Positions 1 to 8,382 of a stretch of 64,000 bases of DNA are shown in pieces. The first letter of the stretch is position 1. Every line of letters starts with the position of its first letter. The stretch spans positions 7,231,501-7,295,500 of the forward strand of contig NZ_CP121648.1 of NCBI RefSeq assembly GCF_029714205.1, in the 5' to 3' direction. A model generated the notes under the pieces. The model was not told the origin of the DNA. It ran no database searches and saw nothing but the letters and a program-made list of their open reading frames with translations. The DNA comes from Methylobacterium sp. CB376 (GTDB lineage Bacteria > Pseudomonadota > Alphaproteobacteria > Rhizobiales > Beijerinckiaceae). A program made the translations under genes and the position numbers.

Positions 1-24
1 GCGCGGTGGCAAGGAGGCCGTGGG

Positions 25-702
25 ATGACGAGCGCGGTGACGGAGCGGCCCGACGGCGTGCGGCGCGGCCGCGGCGGACGCCCGACCCGCGAGGAGGCGG
101 CGCGGCGCGACGCGCGGCTCGTCGAGGCGGCGACGCGGCTGTTCATGGAGCGCGGCTTCGAGGGCACCTCCATGGACGCGGTGGCGGAGGCGGCGGGCGT
201 GAGCAAGCCGACGCTCTACGGCCGCTACCGGGACAAGCGGGCCCTGTTCACGGCGGTGCTGCGCGAGCGCGTCGCGGCCTGGCTCGCGCCCCTCTCCGCC
301 GCGGCGGAGGCGCAGGCGCGGCGGGCCGGGCCCGCCGACGTGGAGGGGGTGCTGCACGACCTGAGCCGGGCGCTGCTCGCCGAGGCGACGCTGCCGGGCG
401 CCGAGGCGCTCAAGCGCTGCATCGTCGCGCAGGCGATGGACTTCCCCGAGATCGCGCGGCTCGCCCATGAGGAGGGCTGGCTGCGCGGCGTGCGCGCGGT
501 GGCGGCGCTGCTCGCCGGCTTCGCGGATCGCGGCCAGATCGTGCTGGAGGACCCGGAGATCGCCGCGGACCTCTTCCTCAACCTCGTCCTGGGCCGCCAG
601 TCGCGCCTCGCGCTCTACGGCATCCGGACGGACCCGGAGACGCAGGAGCGCCGGCGGCAGGCCGCCGTCCGCCTGTTCCTGAACGGGGTGCGGGTGCGCT
701 GA
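25..702 (+). CDS. TetR/AcrR family transcriptional regulator
   Basis: 225-aa one-component repressor. The N-terminal three-helix DNA-binding domain covers about residues 28-75; the recognition helix region reads AGVSKPTLYGRYRDK, typical of the family. The C-terminal two-thirds is a helical ligand-binding and dimerisation domain whose ligand cannot be read from sequence. The first 20 residues are Arg/Gly-rich and probably disordered. The start is ATG at 25, with AGGAGG eight bases upstream. The target is unknown: such regulators usually control a neighbouring gene, and the upstream neighbour lies outside the window. It converges on the carboxypeptidase gene. Confidence 0.93.
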   Translation: MTSAVTERPDGVRRGRGGRPTREEAARRDARLVEAATRLFMERGFEGTSMDAVAEAAGVSKPTLYGRYRDKRALFTAVLRERVAAWLAPLSAAAEAQARRAGPADVEGVLHDLSRALLAEATLPGAEALKRCIVAQAMDFPEIARLAHEEGWLRGVRAVAALLAGFADRGQIVLEDPEIAADLFLNLVLGRQSRLALYGIRTDPETQERRRQAAVRLFLNGVRVR

Positions 703-729
703 GGGCGCCGCCGCGGGGCGGGCCGGCGG

Positions 730-2259
730 TCAGTTGGTGCTCTTCGGCTTGCCGGCCCCCGCCTTGGCGGGGCCGGCCTTGGCGGCGACGGCCACCGCCT
801 TGGGCGTCTCGGCCTTCCCCGGCTTGGCGGCCGCCTTGGCCGCCGCCTTGGCCGCCGCCTTGGCGGCTGGCTTGCCGGCAGGCTTGGCCACCGGCTTCGC
901 CGCGGCCGGCCTGCCGCCCTTGCCCTCGGCGATCACCGGCGTGGTGCGGGGCGCCGGCGCGTAGGCCGAGGCGGCGGCCGGGGCGGCGGCGCGCGCGCGG
1001 GCCAGGAGCTTCGGTTGGGGCACCGTCGCGCCCGTCGCCGCGATGGCGCGGCTCGGCGCCGGGCCGGGCTTCGCCCGCGCCGCACGGATCCGCGCGGCGG
1101 GCCGCGGCGGCTTCGCCTCGCTCTCGTCCACCGCCGCGACGGCGCTCTCGGCCGGGTCGCGGCCGGTCCAGACCAGGACCGGTTGCAGGGGCGCGCGGGG
1201 CGGCAGGGTCCGCCCCTTCAGGGCCGCGCTGCTCATCGTGGCGAAGGCCAGGGCCGCGGAGGGCGGCGCGGTGGCGCCCAGGAGCTGCGCCGCCGTCGTG
1301 TCGTTGGTCGAACTCGCCGACACCGCCGTCGAGTCGGAATCCGTCGGCATCGGCTTGCGCCGGTCGCAGACGTAGGGGCGCAGGTCCGGCGGGGCCGGCA
1401 TCGCGGAGGCGGGCAGGTCGGCGAGGCCGCTTCCGCCCCAGCTGCTCTGGCCGAAGCCGTAATCGAACAGGTCGGCGGCCTTGAGGTCGCGCTCCCGGGC
1501 GGTGGGCTGGCCCATCACCACGGTGATGATCCGCCGGCCGTTGCGGGTCGCGCTCGCCACCACGTTGAAGCCGCCCGCGCAGATGAACCCGGTCTTCATC
1601 CCGTCGACGCCCGCGTAGCGCCCCAGCAGGCCGTTGTGGTTCGCCATCACGGCGCGGCCGAACTGGATCGCCGAGATCGAGAACAGGTCGCGGTTCTCGG
1701 GGAAGTCGCGCAGGAGCGCCCGGCCGAGGATCGCCATGTCGCGCGCCGAGGTCCATTGCCGCGGGTCGGGCAGGCCGTTCGGATTGTACCAGTGGCTGTC
1801 GCGCATGCCGAGCCGCTGGGCGGTCTCGTTCATCAGGGCGGCGAAATTGTCGATCGAGCCGCCGAGATTCTCGCCGATCGCCCAGGCGACGTCGTTGGCC
1901 GACTTCACCATGATGATCTTGAGGGCGTTGTCGAGGGTGAGCTGGGTGCCGGGCCTGAAGCCCATCTTGGAGGGCGGCTCGGCGGCGGCCTCGGCCGAGA
2001 TGGTGAGGAGCTGGTCCATCGAGGCCCGGCCCTGGCGCACGAGGTCGAGGGCCACGTAGGTGGTCATCAGCTTGGTGATCGAGGCCGGATACCAGGGGTC
2101 GGTCGCCGCCTGGCTGTAGAGCACCTTGCCGGAATCGACGTCGACCACCAGCATCGGCTGCGTCACGGCGCCGGCCGCGCCCGCGGCCAGGAGGCCGGCG
2201 ATCCCCACGAGACGCCCGAGCAGCCGCGCGAGCGGGGCAGGTTTCATCATCAGTCGCAT
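730..2259 (-). CDS. Serine-type D-alanyl-D-alanine carboxypeptidase (S11 family) with Lys/Ala-rich tail
   Basis: Periplasmic penicillin-binding protein that trims the terminal D-Ala from peptidoglycan pentapeptides. Residues 1-31 form a signal peptide ending in AAGAAGA. The three active-site motifs of S11 enzymes are present: S60-I-T-K63, SAN at 120-122 and KTG at 222-224. After the catalytic domain (about 280 residues) comes a long low-complexity segment rich in Ala, Pro and Lys, ending in AKPAAKAAAKAAAK-type repeats like those of histone H1-like tails. ATG at 2257-2259 was chosen because it places a signal peptide at the N-terminus; an in-frame start at 2328 would add 23 Arg/Gly-rich residues. 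About 509 aa, longer than most DacA/DacF because of the tail. Confidence 0.93.
   Translation of the reverse strand: MRLMMKPAPLARLLGRLVGIAGLLAAGAAGAVTQPMLVVDVDSGKVLYSQAATDPWYPASITKLMTTYVALDLVRQGRASMDQLLTISAEAAAEPPSKMGFRPGTQLTLDNALKIIMVKSANDVAWAIGENLGGSIDNFAALMNETAQRLGMRDSHWYNPNGLPDPRQWTSARDMAILGRALLRDFPENRDLFSISAIQFGRAVMANHNGLLGRYAGVDGMKTGFICAGGFNVVASATRNGRRIITVVMGQPTARERDLKAADLFDYGFGQSSWGGSGLADLPASAMPAPPDLRPYVCDRRKPMPTDSDSTAVSASSTNDTTAAQLLGATAPPSAALAFATMSSAALKGRTLPPRAPLQPVLVWTGRDPAESAVAAVDESEAKPPRPAARIRAARAKPGPAPSRAIAATGATVPQPKLLARARAAAPAAASAYAPAPRTTPVIAEGKGGRPAAAKPVAKPAGKPAAKAAAKAAAKAAAKPGKAETPKAVAVAAKAGPAKAGAGKPKSTN
829..900 (-). repeat. 12-bp tandem repeats encoding AKAA units in the carboxypeptidase tail
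   Basis: On the plus strand the unit is GCCGCCTTGGCC, repeated about three times with degenerate flanks. On the minus strand it encodes Ala-Lys-Ala-Ala. The repeat lies wholly in frame, so copy-number change would lengthen or shorten the basic tail without a frameshift. Confidence 0.75.
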
Positions 2260-2560
2260 CCCCGTCGGACCGATCCCGCCACGCGAAGCCCGCGCGGCCC
2301 GGGACCGGCCGCGCCCCCGTTCAGACATCCCGTGGCCGGTGGACCCAGAATGTAAGGCAAGGGCGGCTCCTTTGACAGCGCCGCTCCGCTCGCATCAACG
2401 CGCCATCCGTGGCGGCAGCATGGCGGCGTCCCCGTCATCCCGATACTCCACAGCAGCCCGCCCGTCGGCCGTGCCGCGGCGCGCCGGGGATGCGGTTGCG
2501 CGGCCCCCTCCCATCTGGCAGGGGCTGGAGAGCCCGGGCGGAGCCGGGCGCGGGGATCCG
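2260..2560. other. Divergent intergenic region, dacA-like / queE
   Basis: About 300 bases between two divergently transcribed genes. It must hold both promoters, but I see no clear -35/-10 pair, repeat or RNA structure. Open frames here are extensions of the flanking genes. Confidence 0.5.
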
Positions 2561-3193
2561 ATGAGCTACGCCGTCAAGGAGATCTTCCACACCCTGCAGG
2601 GCGAGGGCGCCCAGGCCGGCCGCGCCGCCGTGTTCTGCCGCTTCGCCGGCTGCAACCTGTGGAGCGGGCGCGAGGCCGACCGGGCCGAGGCCGTCTGCCA
2701 CTTCTGCGACACGGATTTCGTCGGCACGGACGGCGCGGGCGGCGGGCGCTTTCCGGACGCGGAGGCGCTCGCCGCCGCCATCGCGGCGGCCTGGGAGGGC
2801 GGGCCGCGCAACCACTTCGTGGTCTTCACCGGCGGCGAGCCCCTGCTGCAGCTCGATGCCGCCCTGCTCGCGGCCGTGCGCGCCCGCGGCTTCGCGGCCG
2901 CGGTGGAGACCAACGGCACGCAGGAGGCGCCCGAGGGCCTCGACTGGATCTGCGTGAGCCCCAAGGCGGGCGCCCCCCTGCGCCTGACCCGCGGCGACGA
3001 GCTCAAGCTCGTCTACCCGCAGGCCGGCCTGGCGCCCGAGGACGTGGCCGGGCTCGACTTCCGCCACTTCTTCCTGCAGCCGATGGACGGGCCGGACCGG
3101 GCCGCCCACCTGGCCGCCGCGGTCGCGCATTGCCGGCGCGACGCCCGCTGGCGGCTCAGCCTCCAGACCCACAAGCTGATCGGCATTCCCTGA
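2561..3193 (+). CDS. queE: 7-carboxy-7-deazaguanine synthase
   Basis: Radical SAM enzyme (210 aa) converting 6-carboxy-5,6,7,8-tetrahydropterin to 7-carboxy-7-deazaguanine in the preQ0/queuosine pathway. The cluster-binding cysteines are C31, C46 and C49, giving the C-x14-C-x2-C spacing found in one clade of QueE instead of the usual C-x3-C-x2-C. FTGGEPLLQ is the glycine-rich SAM-binding motif. ATG at 2561 gives the expected N-terminus MSYAVKEIFHTLQGEG; an upstream extension of the frame has no family similarity. It lies 97 bases before queD on the same strand. Confidence 0.96.
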   Translation: MSYAVKEIFHTLQGEGAQAGRAAVFCRFAGCNLWSGREADRAEAVCHFCDTDFVGTDGAGGGRFPDAEALAAAIAAAWEGGPRNHFVVFTGGEPLLQLDAALLAAVRARGFAAAVETNGTQEAPEGLDWICVSPKAGAPLRLTRGDELKLVYPQAGLAPEDVAGLDFRHFFLQPMDGPDRAAHLAAAVAHCRRDARWRLSLQTHKLIGIP

Positions 3194-3290
3194 CCGGCCC
3201 CGGTTCCACGGGTTTGGGTCCCCGGCCGGCCGGTGCTATGGGGGCCCATCCGCGCTTGCGCCGAGCGCCCCATCGTCCCGACGAACACCC

Positions 3291-3647
3291 ATGAAGATCA
3301 CCCAGGCCTTCACCTTCGAGGCCGCGCACTGGCTGCCGAACGTCCCCGAGACCCATCGCTGCCGCCGCATGCACGGCCATTCCTACCGGGTGGAACTGAC
3401 CCTCGACGGGCCGGTCGACCCGCGCACCGGCTGGGTGGTGGACTTCTTCGACGTGGAATCGGCCTTCGCGCCCCTCCTCGCCGAGCTCGACCACCATTGC
3501 CTGAACGAGGTGCCGGGCCTGGAGAACCCGACCGCCGAGCACATCGCGATCTGGATCTGGCGGCGCGCCCGCCCGGCCCTGCCGGCGCTCGCCTCGGTCA
3601 AGGTGTTCGAGACGCCGATGTCCTGGGCGGAGTATGACGGGGCGTAG
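3291..3647 (+). CDS. queD: 6-carboxy-5,6,7,8-tetrahydropterin synthase
   Basis: 118-aa member of the 6-pyruvoyl-tetrahydropterin synthase fold. It converts 7,8-dihydroneopterin triphosphate to 6-carboxytetrahydropterin, the substrate of the QueE encoded just upstream. The zinc ligands are H13, H28 and H30. The C24-R-R-M-H-G-H30 stretch is the CxxxHGH signature that separates QueD from folate-type relatives. LDHHCLNE is the second family motif, and a conserved glutamate near the C-terminus (VFETP) completes the site. Length is normal. Confidence 0.96.
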   Translation: MKITQAFTFEAAHWLPNVPETHRCRRMHGHSYRVELTLDGPVDPRTGWVVDFFDVESAFAPLLAELDHHCLNEVPGLENPTAEHIAIWIWRRARPALPALASVKVFETPMSWAEYDGA

Positions 3648-3680
3648 GCGTTCCGGCCGCGGCCGCCTCGCGCCCGGCCG

Positions 3681-4316
3681 CTACAGCCCGTTGCGCTCGG
3701 CCACCGCCGCCGCCATCGCGGCCCCCTCCCCGCCCATCGCCCGGTAGCCGGCGAGCACGCCCGCCCGGTCGGCCTCGGGCCGGTTCTGGCTCATCTTCCA
3801 CTTGCCCTCGATCCGGGTGATCGGGATCTCGATCCCGACGATGCCGCGGATCTGGGCCGCGATGAAGGGCTCGGGCGCGTCGCCCACGGCCCAGGGCGCC
3901 GGGCGCCCGGCCTCGCGCAGGCGCGTCAGATCCTCGATCTGCCGGCGCAGCCAGCCCGCCTCCTCGATCACCCGCGGGGCGCCCCAGGCATGGACCGTGG
4001 CGTAGTTCCAGGTCGGGACGACCTTGCCGGTCTCGCGCTTGGTCTCGTACCAGGAGGGCGTCACGTAATCCTGCGGGCCCTGGAAGACCACGAGGCATTC
4101 CGCGACCGCGCCGAGATCCCGCCATTGCGGGTTGGCGCGGGCCAGATGCGCGCGCAAGGTCCCGCGCTCCGAGGCCTGCCCGTCGATCAGGAACGGGATC
4201 GGGTTCGCCATCAGCCCGCCGGGCCCGGCCGTCACGAGGAGCCCGAGCGGATGGGCGCGGATGAGGTCGTGCTGGACGCCGAGGCGGTCCTCGCGGAAAT
4301 GGGGCGGCTGGTACAT
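3681..4316 (-). CDS. PaiB-like FMN-binding negative transcriptional regulator family protein
   Basis: 211 aa, beginning MYQPPHFRED, the typical start of the PaiB/FMN-binding split-barrel family. Recognisable blocks are the flavin-barrel segment LGLLVTAGPGGLMANPIPFL and the C-terminal EGKWKMSQNRPEADR, a family hallmark. PaiB of Bacillus was named as a negative regulator of protease and sporulation genes; in Proteobacteria the role is not established, and a flavin or heme-binding function is as likely as transcription control. ATG at 4314-4316 has AGGA nine bases upstream. It sits on the opposite strand between queD and queC, and nothing suggests a link to queuosine. Confidence 0.88.
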   Translation of the reverse strand: MYQPPHFREDRLGVQHDLIRAHPLGLLVTAGPGGLMANPIPFLIDGQASERGTLRAHLARANPQWRDLGAVAECLVVFQGPQDYVTPSWYETKRETGKVVPTWNYATVHAWGAPRVIEEAGWLRRQIEDLTRLREAGRPAPWAVGDAPEPFIAAQIRGIVGIEIPITRIEGKWKMSQNRPEADRAGVLAGYRAMGGEGAAMAAAVAERNGL

Positions 4317-4483
4317 CGGCGGCGATCCTGGAGACGACCCGTCTCGTCGCACGGTTGCAGCCCGGCATCAATGACGCGACCGACGACACTTCGTGATCGG
4401 GCGCATCGCGCGCCGTGATGGCACGCCCGCTTGCGGCGCCGCGCGTCCCGGTCCACTGAAACCTGGTCCCGGGAGACGAGACG

Positions 4484-5185
4484 ATGACGGTCGACGAAGG
4501 CGCGCTGGTGCTGTTCTCCGGCGGGCAGGATTCCACCACCTGCCTCGCCTGGGCCCTCGACCGCTTCGCGCGGGTCGAGACCCTCGGATTCGATTACGGC
4601 CAGCGCCACCGGGTCGAACTCGATTGCCGGGACCGCCTGCGGGCGGGCCTCGCGGCGCTGAAGCCCGAATGGGCGCGGCGCCTCGGCGAGGACCACACCC
4701 TGCCCCTCGGCGTCCTCGGGGACATCTCCGAGACGGCGCTCACCCGCGACGGCGCCATCGCGCTGGCGGAGAGCGGGCTGCCCAACACCTTCGTGCCGGG
4801 CCGCAACCTCGTCTTCCTCACCTTCGCGGCCGCGCTGGCCTATCGCCGGGGCCTGCGCCACCTCATCGGCGGCATGTGCGAGACCGATTACTCGGGCTAT
4901 CCCGATTGCCGCGACGACACCATCAAGGCGCTCCAGGTGGCGCTCAACCTCGGCATGGAGCGGCGCTTCGTGCTGCACACGCCGCTGATGTGGATCGACA
5001 AGGCCGAGACCTGGCGCCTCGCGCGGGACCTCGGCGGCGAGGCGCTGGTCGACCTGATCGTCGAGGACAGCCACACCTGCTACCTCGGCGAGCGCGGCGC
5101 GCGCCACGCCTGGGGCCGCGGCTGCGGCACCTGCCCGGCCTGCCGCCTGCGGGAGGCGGGCTACGCGCGGTTCAGGGCGGCCTGA
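4484..5185 (+). CDS. queC: 7-cyano-7-deazaguanine (preQ0) synthase
   Basis: 233-aa ATP-dependent enzyme converting 7-carboxy-7-deazaguanine and ammonia to preQ0, the step after QueE. The PP-loop SGGQDS is at residues 12-17. Zinc is bound by C199, C214, C217 and C220, all present. FVPGRN and the [15 protein letters not shown] stretch are typical of QueC. The ATG has a GGGAGACGAGACG leader as ribosome binding site. With queE and queD the window encodes GTP-derived dihydroneopterin triphosphate to preQ0; folE and queF are not here. Confidence 0.97.
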   Translation: MTVDEGALVLFSGGQDSTTCLAWALDRFARVETLGFDYGQRHRVELDCRDRLRAGLAALKPEWARRLGEDHTLPLGVLGDISETALTRDGAIALAESGLPNTFVPGRNLVFLTFAAALAYRRGLRHLIGGMCETDYSGYPDCRDDTIKALQVALNLGMERRFVLHTPLMWIDKAETWRLARDLGGEALVDLIVEDSHTCYLGERGARHAWGRGCGTCPACRLREAGYARFRAA

Positions 5186-5303
5186 GGCGCGCGCCAGGGC
5201 TTCCCGGCGCGCGCTTGTGCGGGGCCGTGACCTCACGCAAAAGGGGCGGAACAGCGCCGAACCGGCCCCCGGGCCGCGGACCGGCCCCGGGAGGAGACAC
5301 GCC

Positions 5304-6470
5304 ATGACCGCCTGCATCGTCGGCTGGAGCCACACGCCCTTCGGCAAGCACGACACCGAGACCGTCGAGAGCCTCGTCGTGCGCGCCGCCGAGGAGGCGC
5401 TCGCCCATGCGGGGCTCGCCGCGCAGGAGGTGGACGAGATCGTCCTCGGCCATTTCAACGCCGGCTTCTCGCCGCAGGACTTCACCGCCTCCCTGGTGCT
5501 GCAGGCGGACGACGCCCTGCGCTTCAAGCCGGCGACGCGGGTCGAGAATGCCTGCGCCACCGGTTCGGCGGCGGTGCACCAGGGCATCAAGAGCATCGAG
5601 GCGCGCCACGCCCGCATCGTGCTGGTGGTCGGCGTCGAGCAGATGACCCGCACCCCCGCCGCCGAGATCGGCACCAACCTGCTCAAGGCCTCCTACCTGC
5701 CGGAGGACGGCGACACGCCGGCGGGTTTCGCGGGCGTGTTCGGCGGCATCGCGGCCCGCTACTTCCAGCGCCACGGCGACCAATCCGACGCGCTTGCCAT
5801 GATCGCCGCCAAGAACCACCGCAACGGCGTCGCCAATCCCTACGCGCAGCTGCGCAAGGATCTCGGCTTCGAGTTCTGCCGCACGCCCTCCGACAGGAAC
5901 CCGATCGTCGCCGGCCCGCTCAAGCGCACCGATTGCTCGCTGGTCTCGGACGGGGCCGCCGCCCTGGTCCTCGCCGACACGGAGACGGCTTTGCGCCTGC
6001 GCCGGGCCGTGGCCTTCCGGGCAACCGCCCACGCCCAGGATTTCCTGCCGATGTCGAAGCGCGACGTGCTGCGCTTCGAGGGCTGCGCGACCGCCTGGGC
6101 GCGCGCGCTCTCCCGGGCGGGCGTTACCCTCGACGACCTCTCGCTCGTCGAGACCCACGATTGCTTCACGGTGGCGGAACTCATCGAGTACGAGGCGATG
6201 GGCCTCACCCCCGAGGGCCGCGGCGCCGACGCGATCCGCGAGGGCTGGACCCTGAAGGACGGCAAGCTCCCGGTGAACCCCTCCGGCGGCCTCAAGGCCA
6301 AGGGCCATCCGATCGGCGCGACCGGCGTCTCGATGCACGCCCTCTCGGCCATGCAGCTTTGCGGCGAGGCCGGCGGGATGCAGATCCCGGGCGCGACGCT
6401 GGCCGGCGTGTTCAACATGGGCGGCGTCGCGGTCGCCAATTACGTGAGCGTGCTGGAGCGCATCAAGTAG
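5304..6470 (+). CDS. SCP2-type thiolase / acetyl-CoA acetyltransferase family protein
   Basis: 388-aa thiolase-fold protein. The nucleophile is C84 in ENACATGSAA. The second active-site element is HDCF, with C287, as in SCP2-like thiolases, rather than the CxG motif of classical biosynthetic thiolases; the C-terminal loop here reads FNMGGVAVAN. The GHPIGATG loop with H335 is intact. It probably acts on acyl-CoA or beta-ketoacyl-CoA substrates, but the chain length and direction cannot be read. The start at 5304 has a strong GAGGAGA site. It follows queC by about 120 bases and may be a separate unit. Confidence 0.88.
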   Translation: MTACIVGWSHTPFGKHDTETVESLVVRAAEEALAHAGLAAQEVDEIVLGHFNAGFSPQDFTASLVLQADDALRFKPATRVENACATGSAAVHQGIKSIEARHARIVLVVGVEQMTRTPAAEIGTNLLKASYLPEDGDTPAGFAGVFGGIAARYFQRHGDQSDALAMIAAKNHRNGVANPYAQLRKDLGFEFCRTPSDRNPIVAGPLKRTDCSLVSDGAAALVLADTETALRLRRAVAFRATAHAQDFLPMSKRDVLRFEGCATAWARALSRAGVTLDDLSLVETHDCFTVAELIEYEAMGLTPEGRGADAIREGWTLKDGKLPVNPSGGLKAKGHPIGATGVSMHALSAMQLCGEAGGMQIPGATLAGVFNMGGVAVANYVSVLERIK

Positions 6471-6667
6471 CGCCGCAGGCCGCGCCGGGAGGCCCCCGCA
6501 TCACGCGCCGAAGCGGTCGCCGGTTCGGCGGCGACCGATGATGCGACACCAAGAGACCAAGCGGAATGGCCGCACGCCGTCCGGCTTGGGATCCGCCGCC
6601 CGCACCGGGCGGCAACCGGACCTCCCGTCTTATCGCACTCCCGTCCCCGCCTCCCCGGAGCCGCCCC

Positions 6668-8218
6668 ATGTCCGCCGCCGCCGCCCTGCCCGCCTCTCCC
6701 CGCACCGTGCGCCTGAGCCCCGAGGACAACGTCGTGGTCGCGGTCGACGCCATCGCGGCGGGCGACCGGGTCGAGGGCGTCGCGGCGGGCGGGCGCGTGC
6801 CCCGGGGCCACAAGATCGCCACCGCCCCGATCCCGGAGGGCCAGCCGATCCGCAAGTTCGGCCAAGTGATCGGCTTCGCGAGCCGCCCGATCGCGCCCGG
6901 CGAGTGGGTCCACGAGCACAATGTCGGCCTCGGCGAGGCCAAGGGCGACTTCGCCCGCGACTACCGGTTCGCCGAGGAGGCCCGCGAGACCCCGATGCGG
7001 CCGCTCGCCGAGCGGGCGAGCTTCCAGGGCTACCGCCGGGCGGACGGCCGCGTCGGCACCCGCAACTACCTCGGCGTGCTCACCTCGGTGAATTGCTCGG
7101 CCTCGGTCGCCCGCTTCATCGCCGAGGAGGTGCGCCGCGCCGGCCTCCTCGACGCCTATCCGAGCATCGACGGCATCATCCCCCTCGTTCACGGCACCGG
7201 CTGCGGCTACGACCTCCAGGGCGAGGGTGCCGAGATCCTCAAGCGCACGCAGTGGGGCTACGCGGCGAATCCCAACATGGGCGGGATCATCATGGTCGGC
7301 CTCGGCTGCGAGGGCTTCCAGATCGACCGCTGGAAGCGCGCCTACGGGATCGCCGAGAGCGACACGTTCCGCAGCTTCACCATCCAGGAGACCGGCGGCA
7401 CCCGCCGCAGCGTCGAGGCCGGGGTCGCGGCGATCCGCGAGATGCTGCCCGCCGTCGCGGCGGCGCGGCGCGAGACCGTGCCGGCCTCCGAACTCGTGCT
7501 CGCCCTGCAATGCGGCGGCTCGGACGGCTATTCGGGCATCACGGCCAACCCGGCGCTGGGCGCCGCGGTCGACCGGCTCGTCGCCGAGGGCGGCACCGCG
7601 ATCCTGTCCGAGACCCCCGAGATCTACGGCGCCGAGCACCTCCTCACCCGCCGCGCGGCGACCCGCGAGATCGGCGAGACACTCGTCGGCATGATCCGCT
7701 GGTGGGAGGCCTACACGGCCCGCAACGGCGGCGAGATGAACAACAATCCCTCCCCCGGCAACAAGGCGGGCGGGCTCACCACCATCCTGGAGAAATCCCT
7801 CGGCGCCGCCGCCAAGGGCGGCACGACGCGGCTCAACGGCGTCTTCCGCTACGCCGAGCCGGTGACCGCGCGGGGCTTCGTCTACATGGACACGCCCGGC
7901 TTCGACCCGGTCTCGGCCACCGGCCAGGTGGCGGGGGGGGCCAACATCCTCTGCTTCACCACCGGCCGCGGCTCGGCCTATGGCTGCAAGCCGACGCCCT
8001 CGATCAAGCTCGCCACCAACAGCGAGATCTACCGCCGCATGGAGGAGGACATGGACATCGATTGCGGCGATGTCCTCGACGGCGTCCCGATCCAGCGCAA
8101 GGGCGATGAGATCTTCGCCAAGATCCTGGCGGTCGCCTCGGGCGAGCGCTCGAAGTCGGAGGCCCTCGGCTACGGCGATGCCGAGTTCGTGCCCTGGCAG
8201 ATCGGCGCGGTGATGTAG
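6668..8218 (+). CDS. UxaA family hydrolase (altronate dehydratase-like)
   Basis: 516-aa fused form of the sugar-acid dehydratase family: an N-terminal SAF domain (about residues 8-90) followed by the large UxaA C-terminal domain. Conserved blocks include GYRRADGRVGTRNY, HGTGCGYD, GLGCEGFQ, LQCGGSDGYSG and NNPSPGNKAGGL. These are the hallmarks of altronate (EC 4.2.1.7) and galactarate dehydratases, iron-dependent enzymes that form 2-keto-3-deoxy acids. Substrate specificity cannot be decided; no other hexuronate genes are visible, and some homologues act on different hydroxy acids. The ATG at 6668 has GGAG upstream. The MFS carrier follows. Confidence 0.88.
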   Translation: MSAAAALPASPRTVRLSPEDNVVVAVDAIAAGDRVEGVAAGGRVPRGHKIATAPIPEGQPIRKFGQVIGFASRPIAPGEWVHEHNVGLGEAKGDFARDYRFAEEARETPMRPLAERASFQGYRRADGRVGTRNYLGVLTSVNCSASVARFIAEEVRRAGLLDAYPSIDGIIPLVHGTGCGYDLQGEGAEILKRTQWGYAANPNMGGIIMVGLGCEGFQIDRWKRAYGIAESDTFRSFTIQETGGTRRSVEAGVAAIREMLPAVAAARRETVPASELVLALQCGGSDGYSGITANPALGAAVDRLVAEGGTAILSETPEIYGAEHLLTRRAATREIGETLVGMIRWWEAYTARNGGEMNNNPSPGNKAGGLTTILEKSLGAAAKGGTTRLNGVFRYAEPVTARGFVYMDTPGFDPVSATGQVAGGANILCFTTGRGSAYGCKPTPSIKLATNSEIYRRMEEDMDIDCGDVLDGVPIQRKGDEIFAKILAVASGERSKSEALGYGDAEFVPWQIGAVM

Positions 8219-8246
8219 GCGCGCGCGCCGAACCGGGCTATGGGGC

Positions 8247-8272
8247 GCCGGGCCCTCGACGGGAGGCCCGGC
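8247..8272 (+). terminator. GC-rich hairpin after the uxaA-like gene
   Basis: GCCGGGCCCTC pairs with GAGGCCCGGC, giving a 10-bp stem with one bulged C and a five-base loop, about 30 bases after the stop codon. No T-tract follows, so termination is only a possibility. Confidence 0.4.
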
Positions 8273-8290
8273 GAGAGGCTCAGGAGCAAG

Positions 8291-8379
8291 AGGCCCGAGA
8301 CCAGCAGGCCCGAGACCAGCAGGTCCAAGACCAGCAGGTCCAAGAGCGCGGCAGGCCCGAGACCAGGAGGCCCAGGAGG
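8291..8379 (+). repeat. 15-bp tandem repeat in the leader of the MFS gene
   Basis: The unit AGGCCCGAGACCAGC occurs twice perfectly (8291, 8306), then as AGGTCCAAGACCAGC, a 17-bp variant at 8336, and AGGCCCGAGACCAGG at 8353. It merges into the AGGAGGAGG ribosome binding site of the following gene. Copy-number variation could change the distance between promoter and start codon. Confidence 0.85.
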
Positions 8380-8382
8380 AGG

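Noticed and set aside
2561..5185. DNA deazaguanine modification (dpd) cluster suggested by queC, queD and queE
   Set aside because: No dpdA or other dpd genes are nearby; the genes fit ordinary preQ0/queuosine synthesis.
8291..8379. CRISPR-like array
   Set aside because: Repeats are contiguous 15-mers without spacers; no cas genes are in the window.
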